From the NCBI GenBank assembly GCA_017634825.1, contig JAGBMP010000091.1, forward strand, positions 1 to 34,379: DNA of 34,379 bases, written 5' to 3'. Positions 8,175-15,770 of this stretch are shown one piece after another. This DNA comes from Butyrivibrio sp. Its GTDB lineage: Bacteria > Bacillota > Clostridia > Lachnospirales > Lachnospiraceae. A program made the translations under genes and the position numbers. The notes below the pieces were generated by a model, which was given only the letters and a program-made list of their open reading frames with translations, searched no databases and had not been told where the DNA came from. The stretch's first letter is position 1, and every line of letters starts with the position of its first letter.

Positions 8175-11129
8175 ATGATCAGAAAGAATTTAATCAAGTC
8201 ATTATCAGTAGTTATGGCAACAATGCTGGCAGTTATGACCGTTGCATGTGGCCAGGCTACAACAGATACACAGAATGTGACAGCAGTAGAGGAGAGCGCT
8301 GAGGAGGCCAAGCTCGAAGAGAGCATCGTAAAAAACTCAGTGGTTACAGGAAATGAATCAGATGCCGGCAAGGTTGAGACTGTTTATGTAACAGCTGATG
8401 CCAACGGTGCAGTAAATGATGTCATTGTAAGCGAGTGGCTTAAGAACGCAACAGCTTCAACTGAGATTGCTGATTCCACAGAGCTTAAGGACATTGTAAA
8501 TGTTAAAGGAGAAGAGACCTATAAGGAAAACAGCGACGGAACTCTTACCTGGGATGCGGAAGGTTCAGATATCTTCTATCAGGGAACAACTGACAAAGAG
8601 CTTCCAGTAACCATGAAGATCACATATACACTTGACGGAAAAGAGATTTCTCCTGAGGAACTCGCAGGAAAGAGCGGAAGAGTAACAATCCGTTTCGAGT
8701 ATGAGAACAATGCCAAGCAGACAGTTAACGTTGACGGAAAAGACATCGAGGTCTACACACCATTTGCAATGGTATCCGGAATGATGCTTGATGCCGACAA
8801 GTTCACTAATGTTGAAATTTCAAACGGTAAGGTTATTTCAGATGGCGGTAACTATGTTGTTATGGGTGTTGCACTTCCCGGACTTAAGGAGAGCCTTGAT
8901 ATTTCGGAGGATAAATGGGATAAGCTCGATGATGCCGATGAGATTAAGGAGAAGCTCTCAAACTCTTTTGAGATCACAGCAGATACATCAGATTTCGAGC
9001 TTGGTATGACCATCACAATGGCAAGCTCAGATATTCTCTCAGATTTCGGCCTCACAGACATCACAGGTTCTGACAAGATACAGGATTTAAAGAGTGATAT
9101 GGGAGATCTTAATGATGGCGGAAATAAGCTGGTAGATGGTGCACAGGCTCTTATGGACGGTGCGGTAGAACTTAAGGACGGAACAGGCAAGCTCTATGAC
9201 GGAACAACACAGCTCTATGATGGAACAGGCAAGCTCTACGACGGCGCAGGAAGTCTTGCAGAAGGAACATCCAAACTCTATGACGGAACAGGAACACTGA
9301 AGGATGGAACAGGATCTTTGGTTAGTGGTACAGATCAGCTCGCAGGCGGAGTACAGGCATATTTAAACGGTGCAAGTCAGATCAAGGACGGATCAGCAAC
9401 ACTTGCTCAGGGAACAAAGGATGTAAAGAGCGGATCCGAGCAGCTTAAAGCCGGCGCAGATCAGCTCTACAGCGGCGCAGATGAACTGAATAAACAGGTT
9501 AAGATGCTTATTGATTCACAGCCGGAACTCAATGCAAAGCTTACAAAACTTCAGGGATCTCTTGGAGCACTTCAGGATCTTCAAAACAGGAGACAGGCAT
9601 ATGTTAATGCATATAAGTTCCTTATGTCAGGAGAGGGGATTACACCTGAAATCCTTGCTACACTTAATGAATTTTCTAAAAAAGCCGGTGGTCCTGAACT
9701 TACAGCAGAGACAGCCACAATGATGGTAAAAGGAGCTAAGCAGACTGTTGAGGGAGCAGGGGGTCTACCGGATGAGATACCTGATCTTATCAGCCCAATC
9801 GATGCTGCTACAGGAATGGGCGCAGCTGAGGGTACAGACGCATCTCCTGCAAACGGTAGTGCAACTCCTGCAGCAGGAATAGCAGAGAATACTTCTGAGG
9901 ATGAGACAACAGTCAGCGTTCCCGGTGATAACAATCTCAGCGAGAATGAAGTGATCGTTACAGGCGATACAATCACTGAGGATGGCGACGATGAGGATGG
10001 TGACGATGAGGATGGAAAAGAGACTGTGGAGATTCCTGATACACAGGTTCCGCTTTCACAGGATGTAACAAACCCCGAACCTTCAAATGAGCCTGTTCCT
10101 AAGCTTGATGATGTGGACGATGATGAAGAAGATGATGAAGATGGTGATGATGATGACGAAGAAAATGTAAGCCTTGATGCCATTTTAAGAACATCTGCTG
10201 ATGAGACATCAAATGTTCAGCTTGGCGAAAGTAACAAGACAGCTGATGATTACGAGAAGATGATCGCTGATCTTCAAAAGGAACTTGATAATACCAAAAC
10301 AGAGCTTAATGAAACAAAGACACAGCTTACAGGTGCTCAACAGGCAGCCGGTATGTACAGGAAGGCAGCCGGTGGCTATAAGCAGTATGCTGAAGGCGCT
10401 ATATCATTAAAGAAAGGTGTTGCCTTAGTTGAGGACTACAACAAACTTCTCGGCGCAACACAGGCTGCGATAGCATCAATTGATGAAGTCCTTGGTATGG
10501 CAGATCAGATGGGACTTACAGAAAAAGAGCAGGCTCAGCTGAGCAGACTCCTTGGCTCAACAACAGCTCTCTCTCAAGGAACCAAAAAACTTGCAGCAGG
10601 TGCAAAGAGCCTTTCTGATGGCGTAAACCAGCTTGACGGAGGACTTGGCGATCTGAACGCAGGAGCCAACAAGCTTGCAGCGGGAGCAAATGAACTCACA
10701 TCAAACAACGGCAAACTCAGCGATGGTGTAAATCAGTTAAGCGATGGCGCTAAGAAGCTCGATAGCGGAGCAGCAGAGCTCAGGGATGGTGCCGGCCAGC
10801 TAAACAGCGGAGCACAGGAACTCCTTAAGGGTGCAGGCGACCTCAATGATGGTGCAAAAGATCTTAATGACGGCGCTAAGCAGCTCGACGACGGCGTTGT
10901 AACACTTGAGGACGGTATGCAGCAGCTTCTCGACGGCGTGATCAAGCTTGATGAAGAAGGAATCAAGAGACTTTATGAAGCATTCGACGGTGACCTTTCA
11001 GATTTCGCTGACAGAATGAGCGCTATCCAGGAGGCCGGCAAGAGCTACAACAGCTTCGGCGGATCAAGCGAAGAAGAGAACAGCAGTGTTAAGTTCATCT
11101 TCAAGACAGACAGCATAAAGAGTCTTTAA
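8175..11129 (+). CDS. Heptad-repeat (XXXLXXG) lipoprotein, partner of the MMPL transporter
   Basis: A 984-residue secreted protein. Residues 1-25 are a lipoprotein signal ending in TVAC (predicted lipid anchor at that Cys). Residues about 45-300 are a beta-rich domain. Residues 312-437 and 799-924 are two blocks of LxxGxxx heptads, 18 in each by my count. Between them lie a helical stretch, a very acidic Asp/Glu linker (about 595-675) and a coiled coil (about 690-730). Such heptads are known from YhgE/Pip-type membrane proteins and MMPL partners, but the usual terminal membrane domain of YhgE is absent here. It follows the transporter by 19 bases, with AGGAGG before ATG 8175, and ends at a terminator. 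It may act as an extracytoplasmic accessory of the exporter. The mechanism is unknown. Confidence 0.85.
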   Translation: MIRKNLIKSLSVVMATMLAVMTVACGQATTDTQNVTAVEESAEEAKLEESIVKNSVVTGNESDAGKVETVYVTADANGAVNDVIVSEWLKNATASTEIADSTELKDIVNVKGEETYKENSDGTLTWDAEGSDIFYQGTTDKELPVTMKITYTLDGKEISPEELAGKSGRVTIRFEYENNAKQTVNVDGKDIEVYTPFAMVSGMMLDADKFTNVEISNGKVISDGGNYVVMGVALPGLKESLDISEDKWDKLDDADEIKEKLSNSFEITADTSDFELGMTITMASSDILSDFGLTDITGSDKIQDLKSDMGDLNDGGNKLVDGAQALMDGAVELKDGTGKLYDGTTQLYDGTGKLYDGAGSLAEGTSKLYDGTGTLKDGTGSLVSGTDQLAGGVQAYLNGASQIKDGSATLAQGTKDVKSGSEQLKAGADQLYSGADELNKQVKMLIDSQPELNAKLTKLQGSLGALQDLQNRRQAYVNAYKFLMSGEGITPEILATLNEFSKKAGGPELTAETATMMVKGAKQTVEGAGGLPDEIPDLISPIDAATGMGAAEGTDASPANGSATPAAGIAENTSEDETTVSVPGDNNLSENEVIVTGDTITEDGDDEDGDDEDGKETVEIPDTQVPLSQDVTNPEPSNEPVPKLDDVDDDEEDDEDGDDDDEENVSLDAILRTSADETSNVQLGESNKTADDYEKMIADLQKELDNTKTELNETKTQLTGAQQAAGMYRKAAGGYKQYAEGAISLKKGVALVEDYNKLLGATQAAIASIDEVLGMADQMGLTEKEQAQLSRLLGSTTALSQGTKKLAAGAKSLSDGVNQLDGGLGDLNAGANKLAAGANELTSNNGKLSDGVNQLSDGAKKLDSGAAELRDGAGQLNSGAQELLKGAGDLNDGAKDLNDGAKQLDDGVVTLEDGMQQLLDGVIKLDEEGIKRLYEAFDGDLSDFADRMSAIQEAGKSYNSFGGSSEEENSSVKFIFKTDSIKSL
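9108..9485 (+). repeat. First block of 18 XXXLXXG heptad codons
   Basis: A 21-base coding period with near-identical units such as LYDGTGK, LYDGTTQ and LKDGTGS. Only one degenerate unit (YLNGASQ) shifts the leucine. It is a protein-level repeat, not a CRISPR or VNTR array. Confidence 0.85.
10569..10946 (+). repeat. Second block of 18 XXXLXXG heptad codons
   Basis: A second 21-base coding period with units such as LSDGVNQ, LNDGAKD and LDDGVVT. One unit, LTSNNGK, lacks the regular glycine. The block has the same length as the first one and lies near the C-terminus of the same protein. Confidence 0.85.
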
Positions 11130-11136
11130 GGCAATC

Positions 11137-11180
11137 AAAAAATAAACACCAGCTCGTGATGAGCTGGTGTTTATTTTTGA
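11137..11180. terminator. Bidirectional terminator between the lipoprotein and Rpn genes
   Basis: A perfect 15-bp stem (11141-11155 with 11161-11175) over a 5-base loop. It is flanked by A-rich sequence on the left and T-rich sequence on the right, so it can serve both convergent transcripts. Confidence 0.9.
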
Positions 11181-11188
11181 TCAATTTG

Positions 11189-12028
11189 TTATGGAGTTAT
11201 ACCATTATCCTCTAATAACTTGCGAAGGCGGTCAACTTCAGAAGTCAGAGATTTAATTTCTGCTTCTTGGGTTTTAAGCTTCTTATCCTTATAAGCCTGG
11301 CTGCGAAGAAAATCTTCACGTTCCCTTGCAACTTTCAGGATATTTCTGTCTGTGTTTGAGAGATACATTGATTCAACAGTAGAAGTCATATAAGGGTTAT
11401 CTTGTGCTACCATCTTAAGATCCTCCCATGTCTTTGCTTTGAAAAGACGTACCCACTTATCGATACCGCAGGCGATGTCTTCCTTTGTTGCGAGTTCTTC
11501 ATGCATTAATTCTATCACAATCAGATTGAACCTGTCAGTATATAGGTATCCATCTTTTTCATTGCGCATCTGGTATCTTGCACAGAATTCAGGGTGGTCC
11601 TCAAAGAGAGAAAAACCAAGAAACCCAACCTGATATGTGGGTTGTACATTATCGTAATCATCGCCATGATCCAGGTTGTCAAACTCTCGACACAGATATG
11701 CAAGTGAACGATGCTTCCAGTTACCCTGGTTTCGTAGCTGCATCTCAAGATTTATAGTTTGGGAATTGTTCATTAATAGCAATATGTCCATGCGATATTC
11801 TTTATCGGTTATTCTCTGACCGGGCTTTATTTCATTTGAGATGGCAATGTCCTCGATAGTTTCAGGATCCAGATGTAGTACAGAAGCTATTAGCCCTTTT
11901 AAAGCATACTTGTTCTCCTGAAAGACAATGCGGAACATGTAGTCGTTTGTCATACCCACAGCAACTGGCCCGGTAGCAGTTAAATAGTTCATGGTTGTTA
12001 CAGTGTTTTCTATATTTGATTGTTTCAT
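11189..12028 (-). CDS. Rpn family PD-(D/E)XK nuclease-like protein (transposase-related)
   Basis: A 279-residue protein of the Rpn/PDDEXK_2 family. The N-terminal part has the family opening MTNDYMFRIVFQE and then the nuclease core EYRMDILL with the catalytic Asp, and INLEMQ with Glu-x-Gln. The middle part includes the typical KHRSLAYLCREF stretch. The last 35 residues form a short coiled coil with leucines at heptad spacing. Relatives in Enterobacteria (RpnA-E) are DNA endonucleases that promote RecA-independent recombination, and many copies per genome are usual in Lachnospiraceae. There are no terminal inverted repeats or other transposase genes, so it is a stand-alone gene. ATG 12028 is preceded by ACGAGG at about 7 bases. 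The long leader is described separately. Confidence 0.88.
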   Translation of the reverse strand: MKQSNIENTVTTMNYLTATGPVAVGMTNDYMFRIVFQENKYALKGLIASVLHLDPETIEDIAISNEIKPGQRITDKEYRMDILLLMNNSQTINLEMQLRNQGNWKHRSLAYLCREFDNLDHGDDYDNVQPTYQVGFLGFSLFEDHPEFCARYQMRNEKDGYLYTDRFNLIVIELMHEELATKEDIACGIDKWVRLFKAKTWEDLKMVAQDNPYMTSTVESMYLSNTDRNILKVAREREDFLRSQAYKDKKLKTQEAEIKSLTSEVDRLRKLLEDNGITP

Positions 12029-12150
12029 TAAATTACCTCGTATTACTGTTTTTCATGTCTTCTTGCAAGGAGTGTTGGATAAATGGCGAAAAACCGCCAC
12101 GACAGCAATTAGCTGTGATATGTTGGCAAGGAAGAATATCCTCACGACAG
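12029..12150 (-). promoter_or_regulatory. Structured 5' leader of the Rpn gene with two repeated modules
   Basis: The predicted minus-strand start (about 12149, from the TATAAT at 12161-12156) falls at the first CTGTCGTG. This octamer occurs again 45 bases later (12150-12143 and 12105-12098). Each copy is followed by a small hairpin (AGGA/TCCT in one, TGGCG/CGCCA at 12099-12084 in the other) and then by CCAACA (12126-12121 and 12078-12073). An ACAGC/GCTGT hairpin lies between them. Two tandem RNA modules are visible; function is unknown. Confidence 0.5.
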
Positions 12151-12155
12151 GAGAT

Positions 12156-12223
12156 ATTATAAAAGCAAATTCTTAAGATTTACCGTCGAAAAATCTTAAG
12201 ATTTACGATAGAATTCTTAAGAA
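12156..12223 (-). promoter_or_regulatory. Rpn gene promoter with three TCTTAAGA palindromes
   Basis: On the minus strand a consensus TATAAT lies at 12161-12156 with no good -35 box. The 8-bp palindrome TCTTAAGA occurs at 12171-12178, 12194-12201 and 12215-12222, spaced 23 and 21 bases, about two helical turns. The first lies between the -10 and where the -35 would be, which fits a repressor operator. The others extend upstream on the same DNA face. Confidence 0.55.
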
Positions 12224-12267
12224 TTTTTGTAGACATAAAAATAAATTAAAAAACTTTATATTTGCTC

Positions 12268-12296
12268 TTGCCAGGATTCAATATAGATGCTACAAT
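12268..12296 (+). promoter_or_regulatory. Promoter of tRNA-Trp
   Basis: TTGCCA at 12268-12273, a spacer of exactly 17 bases and TACAAT at 12291-12296. Initiation near 12303 would give a leader of about 35 bases before the mature tRNA. Confidence 0.75.
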
Positions 12297-12337
12297 AGCT
12301 TTCGTGGTTCGCGTTAAGAAAGCCACATAAGCTGAAT

Positions 12338-12409
12338 AGGGGAATCATACAATGGCTAGTATCACGGTCTCCAAAACCGTTCATGCGGGTTCGAATCCTG
12401 CTTCCCCTG
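12338..12409 (+). tRNA. tRNA-Trp (anticodon CCA)
   Basis: A full cloverleaf can be folded by hand. The acceptor stem is AGGGGAA with TTCCCCT and discriminator G at 12409. The D arm is ATAC/GTAT, the anticodon arm ACGGT/ACCGT with loop CTCCAAA (anticodon CCA at 12371-12373), and the T arm GCGGG/CCTGC with TTCGAAT. The variable loop has only four bases (TCAT). CCA is not encoded. It is a single tRNA with its own promoter and terminator. Confidence 0.96.
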
Positions 12410-12417
12410 CTCATTAT

Positions 12418-12450
12418 AAAAGGCTGAAATCTAGATGGTTTCAGCCTTTT
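12418..12450 (+). terminator. Terminator of the tRNA-Trp transcript
   Basis: A perfect 12-bp stem AAAAGGCTGAAA / TTTCAGCCTTTT over a 9-base loop ends in four T, 9 bases after the tRNA. The A-rich left arm makes it usable in both directions. Confidence 0.88.
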
Positions 12451-12500
12451 GTTGTATTATTCTTTGCATAGGTATTTGTTGGAAGGAGATAAGCGCTCAA

Positions 12501-13430
12501 ATGGTTTATGAGAACGTACTTGATGCAGTTGGGAATACTCCGCTGGTTAAGCTTGGAAGGATGGCAGGAGAGGACAGCGCCGAGATACTGGTTAAGTTTG
12601 AGGGAACCAATATCGGCGGATCCATCAAGACCAGAACTGCTCTTAACATGATAGTAGAGGCTGAGAAGCAGGGACTTATACATGAGGACACAATAATTGT
12701 TGAGCCCACCAGTGGCAATCAGGGAATCGGTCTTGCGCTGGTTGGAGCAGTCAGAGGCTATAAGACCATAATCATCATGCCTGATTCTGTCAGCGAGGAG
12801 AGAAGAAAACTCATTAAGCATTACGGTGCAGAGGTTGTTCTTATCCATGACGACGGCAATATAGGCAAATGTATAGACGAGTGCCTAAGGACTGCTCTTA
12901 AGATGCGCGATGAGAATCCAAAGGTCTTTGTACCTCAGCAGTTTGAGAATCCCAACAATACCCTGGCACACAAGAATGGTACAGCGCTTGAAATCCTTGA
13001 GCAGGCAGATAGGCCTATCCACGGTTTCTGCTCAGGAATCGGTACCGGTGGAACCCTCACAGGTATAGGTGAAGTGTTAAAAGAGAAATACCCAGATATC
13101 GAGATATGGGCAGCTGAGCCTGAAAACGCAGCTATCCTTGCGGGCGGTAACATCGGAACCCATATGCAGATGGGCATCGGCGACGGCATTATCCCCGATA
13201 TCTTAAACCAGTCAATTATTGACCACATCTGTGTTGTGACTGATGATGAAGCCATCAATACATCCAAGGACCTGGCAAGACTTGAGGGATTTATGTGCGG
13301 AATATCCAGCGGAACCAATGTGGCAGCAGCCATGAAACTTGCTAAAAAGCTTGGCTCCGGCAAGACAGTAGTGACCGTGTTACCTGATACGGCAGAAAGA
13401 TATTTCTCCACACCACTATTTGATGATTAA
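12501..13430 (+). CDS. PLP-dependent cysteine synthase-like enzyme (O-acetylserine sulfhydrylase family)
   Basis: A 309-residue fold-type II PLP enzyme. The N-terminus DAVGNTPLVKL is typical of CysK/CysM. The Schiff-base lysine is Lys43 in GGSIKTR. The substrate loop is PTSGNQGIG, and the phosphate loop GTGGTLTGIG follows. Family members make cysteine from O-acetylserine and sulfide in the cytosol. Two motif changes stand out: SIKTR instead of the usual SVKDR, and SGNQG instead of SGNTG. The enzyme may therefore belong to a divergent CysK subgroup or use another acceptor. ATG 12501 follows AAGGAG by 12 bases, a slightly long gap. An in-frame extension to 12435 overlaps the tRNA terminator and was rejected. 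No T-box or S-box leader is visible, and no serine acetyltransferase gene is nearby. Confidence 0.88.
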   Translation: MVYENVLDAVGNTPLVKLGRMAGEDSAEILVKFEGTNIGGSIKTRTALNMIVEAEKQGLIHEDTIIVEPTSGNQGIGLALVGAVRGYKTIIIMPDSVSEERRKLIKHYGAEVVLIHDDGNIGKCIDECLRTALKMRDENPKVFVPQQFENPNNTLAHKNGTALEILEQADRPIHGFCSGIGTGGTLTGIGEVLKEKYPDIEIWAAEPENAAILAGGNIGTHMQMGIGDGIIPDILNQSIIDHICVVTDDEAINTSKDLARLEGFMCGISSGTNVAAAMKLAKKLGSGKTVVTVLPDTAERYFSTPLFDD

Positions 13431-13443
13431 TTGAAAATCTTTA

Positions 13444-13473
13444 TTGCTTTAATGCATTGCAGTATGATATACT
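13444..13473 (+). promoter_or_regulatory. Possible promoter upstream of the symporter gene
   Basis: TTGCTT at 13444-13449, an 18-base spacer and TATACT at 13468-13473. Initiation would be near 13480, just before a terminator-like hairpin, so either the promoter is wrong or the leader is attenuated. Confidence 0.4.
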
Positions 13474-13483
13474 ATCTCAAAAC

Positions 13484-13516
13484 AAAGGCGTTTCGATTCA
13501 TTTCGTGCGCCTTTTT
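13484..13516 (+). terminator. Terminator-like hairpin between cysteine synthase and symporter genes
   Basis: The stem AAAGGCG (13484-13490) pairs with CGCCTTT (13508-13514) over a 17-base loop and runs into five T. It most simply ends the cysteine synthase transcript. Because the candidate symporter promoter lies upstream of it, a leader attenuator is also possible. Confidence 0.6.
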
Positions 13517-13546
13517 GCTTTATCGTGGTTTTAGGAGGAGATGTAT

Positions 13547-15052
13547 ATGGGCAATTTTCTTAGCAGCGTTGAGAGCGTAAACAGTGCGGTAAATGGTTTT
13601 GTATGGGGACTTCCCATGCTGATCCTGCTTGTGGGAACCGGCATATTAATGACAATCCTTACCAGGGTATTCCAGATATCACATTTTAAGCATTGGGTCA
13701 GGAGTACCATCGGCGGAATCTTTAAGGACAAGCATGTCACAGCCCACACAGGCAAGGATGACACCCAGATCTCACAGTTTCAGAGTCTTTGCACTGCGCT
13801 GGCAGCAACCATCGGAACAGGCAATATCGCAGGTGTTGCAGCGGCTATTCTTTCAGGCGGTCCCGGAGCGATCTTCTGGATGTGGATCGTGGCATTCTTC
13901 GGAATGATGACCAACTTCTCTGAAAATGTCCTCGGTATTTACTATAGAAGAAGGAATGAGCGCAACGAGTGGTGCGGAGGTGCCATGTACTACCTCAAGT
14001 ACGGCCTTGGCTCCAAAAAGGGCTTTGCTCATATCGGCGCATTTCTTGCTGTCATGTTCAGCATATTCTGCGTTATTGCATCTTTTGGTATCGGCAACAT
14101 GAGCCAGATCAATTCCATCGCAGTCAACATGAATTCAGCCTTTGGAATACCTCACATATTCACAGGCGCGATCCTTATGGCACTGGCAGGCCTCGTTATT
14201 GTGGGTGGTCTTAAAAGAATCGCATCCGTAACAGAGAGGCTGGTTCCTTTCATGGCTGTAATATACCTGGTGTGCACGGTTGTCATCATTGTTCTCAATA
14301 TAGATAAGGCAGGTGCTGTACTTACCTCCATTATCAAGGGAGCCTTCGGAATGAGAGCAGTTGGCGGCGGAATCGTAGGTGGCGGAGTTGCTTATGCTAT
14401 GCAGTGGGGAATGAAGCGTGGCGTATTCTCAAACGAAGCAGGTCTTGGATCTTCCGTTATGGTTCACTCCTCTTCAAACGTAAGAGAGCCTGTAGTTCAG
14501 GGAATGTGGGGAATCTTCGAGGTATTTGCGGACACCATCATCGTATGCTCACTTACAGCTTTTGCTGTTCTTTCCAGCGGACTTGTTAATCTTGATACCG
14601 GTGAAGTTATTTCCGATGCAGTATCAACAGCACTTGTTGCAGAGGCATTTTCAACAGTATACGGACGTGCCGGAGCAGCATTTATTGCCATTGCGATCCT
14701 GTTCTTTGCTTTCTCAACTGTACTTGGCTGGAGCCAGTACGGAAGCAAGGCTTTTGAGTATCTCTTTGGTACCAGGTCAGCCAAGATCTATCAGCTGATA
14801 TTCGTAATCTTCATCATGGTTGGTGCAACCATGGACCTTACACTTGCCTGGGATCTTTCGGATACCTTTAACGGAATGATGGCCATTCCAAACCTTATAG
14901 GTGTTCTTGCTCTATCGGGAACAGTAATGAAGATAACACAGAACTATGTTGACAGAAAAATAAAAGGAAAGCACGTTAAACCCATGCTTTCCGCAGTAGA
15001 TGAGATTCAGGAGCTCCACGAAGAAGAACTCAAAATGGCTTCAGGAGAGTAA
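13547..15052 (+). CDS. AGCS family sodium:alanine/glycine symporter
   Basis: A 501-residue polytopic membrane protein with about eleven hydrophobic segments. Family marks include TALAATIGTGNIAGVAAAI followed by GPGAIFWMW, the FSENVLGIYYRRR region, and FSNEAGLGS with its conserved Asn-Glu. AGCS proteins import small neutral amino acids, mainly alanine or glycine, together with sodium; exact specificity cannot be read. I chose ATG 13547 because AGGAGG at 13533-13538 is 8 bases away, while the ATG at 13541 is almost on top of it. It follows the cysteine synthase gene but is separated by a terminator-like hairpin. Its 3' end overlaps the convergent phosphopantetheinyl transferase gene by 23 bases, with no terminator between them. 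Confidence 0.94.
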   Translation: MGNFLSSVESVNSAVNGFVWGLPMLILLVGTGILMTILTRVFQISHFKHWVRSTIGGIFKDKHVTAHTGKDDTQISQFQSLCTALAATIGTGNIAGVAAAILSGGPGAIFWMWIVAFFGMMTNFSENVLGIYYRRRNERNEWCGGAMYYLKYGLGSKKGFAHIGAFLAVMFSIFCVIASFGIGNMSQINSIAVNMNSAFGIPHIFTGAILMALAGLVIVGGLKRIASVTERLVPFMAVIYLVCTVVIIVLNIDKAGAVLTSIIKGAFGMRAVGGGIVGGGVAYAMQWGMKRGVFSNEAGLGSSVMVHSSSNVREPVVQGMWGIFEVFADTIIVCSLTAFAVLSSGLVNLDTGEVISDAVSTALVAEAFSTVYGRAGAAFIAIAILFFAFSTVLGWSQYGSKAFEYLFGTRSAKIYQLIFVIFIMVGATMDLTLAWDLSDTFNGMMAIPNLIGVLALSGTVMKITQNYVDRKIKGKHVKPMLSAVDEIQELHEEELKMASGE

Positions 15053-15689
15053 AATCCTCGTACTCTGAACAGACAGTTATCTGATAATCATCGATTTCAT
15101 ACGGCATCAGATTAAGCGCCTCACAGTCGCACGCGGCTGATGAGGCCTTTATTTTGCCGTCTTCAAGCCTCAAAAGAATACTCTTTGGCGAAAGAGAGAT
15201 TCCCTTTCCGCTGTATTTCATGATGCTCTCCTTGACGGTCCAGAGCCTCGTGTAGACTTTGTCTTTATCACTTTCGCTCTTCATCAGCTCTTTTGCCAGT
15301 TCCTGATCCTGTGGCATAAATACATAATTGATAAGGCTCTCCTTAAAGTGCTTGACCTTCTCAACATCCACCCCAATTTCCTTATCTGAAATGCCAAGAA
15401 CAACCATTTCGCCTGAGTGGGATATGTTAAAAAAGACATCTCTCATCCCTTTAATTCGTGGCTTCTCATTCTCTAATAGCTCTATTTCATAGCTGCTGAT
15501 GCCTGCATCTTTCATGGCTGTATCCAGTAAAATTCCAGCCCCAAGAGATAACAGCTTAGAACGATGAGGCTTAAGGGCATCTATTTTTCTTTTCCTGAAA
15601 TCAGGCATCTTATCATACCAGATATCAAACTTCGCCAGATCCTCAAGTATATCTATATTCATAATGTACAATGTGTTTTGTATCTTCAT
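15030..15689 (-). CDS. 4'-phosphopantetheinyl transferase, Sfp type
   Basis: About 219 residues, the normal length of Sfp-type enzymes. It carries the family motifs FFNISHSG, IGVDVE (Mg-binding Asp and Glu) and RLWTVKESIMKYSGKG (Trp, Lys-Glu-Ser, Lys). The enzyme moves phosphopantetheine from CoA to a serine of acyl or peptidyl carrier proteins. No NRPS, PKS or carrier protein is in the window, so it may serve a distant cluster or fatty-acid synthesis. The start is uncertain. Similarity favours ATG 15689, because LYIMNID reads like the usual N-terminus. GTG 15698 falls in a candidate promoter (TTGCAT, 16 bases, TATAAT at 15704-15699). If that promoter is real, the message would be nearly leaderless; ATG 15662 is an alternative. 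Confidence 0.88.
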   Translation of the reverse strand: MKIQNTLYIMNIDILEDLAKFDIWYDKMPDFRKRKIDALKPHRSKLLSLGAGILLDTAMKDAGISSYEIELLENEKPRIKGMRDVFFNISHSGEMVVLGISDKEIGVDVEKVKHFKESLINYVFMPQDQELAKELMKSESDKDKVYTRLWTVKESIMKYSGKGISLSPKSILLRLEDGKIKASSAACDCEALNLMPYEIDDYQITVCSEYEDFTLLKPF

Positions 15690-15698
15690 AATACACAC

Positions 15699-15740
15699 AT
15701 TATAGCAATAGAAATGAAGAATGCAAAAATAGTGTATAAT
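15699..15740. promoter_or_regulatory. Overlapping divergent promoters (PPTase and LytTR operon)
   Basis: Minus strand: TTGCAT at 15726-15721, 16 bases, TATAAT at 15704-15699. Plus strand: TATAAT at 15735-15740 with no convincing -35 box at 15712-15717. The -35 of the first lies inside the spacer of the second, so RNA polymerase could not fill both at once. Confidence 0.5.
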
Positions 15741-15770
15741 AATTCGTATCAGAGACAGGAGAGATTACAG

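Noticed and set aside
9581..10183. Minus-strand Ser-rich open frame of 200 codons
   Set aside because: It is the reverse reading of the Asp/Glu-rich linker of the heptad-repeat lipoprotein; low-complexity composition explains it.
9108..10946. Regular 21-base repeats suggesting a CRISPR or VNTR array
   Set aside because: The period keeps the reading frame, the units vary at synonymous sites, and they encode known XXXLXXG heptads; there are no spacers.
12376..12384. ACCGTTCAT, identical to one LytTR half-site
   Set aside because: It lies in the anticodon arm and variable loop of tRNA-Trp and has no second copy at 21-base spacing.
11189..12409. Rpn gene next to tRNA-Trp as an integrated mobile element
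   Set aside because: I found no copy of the tRNA 3' end elsewhere in the window, no integrase and no terminal repeats.
15564..15770. In-frame N-terminal extension of the LytTR regulator
   Set aside because: It runs through the opposite PPTase gene and both promoters; the receiver domain begins exactly at ATG 15771.
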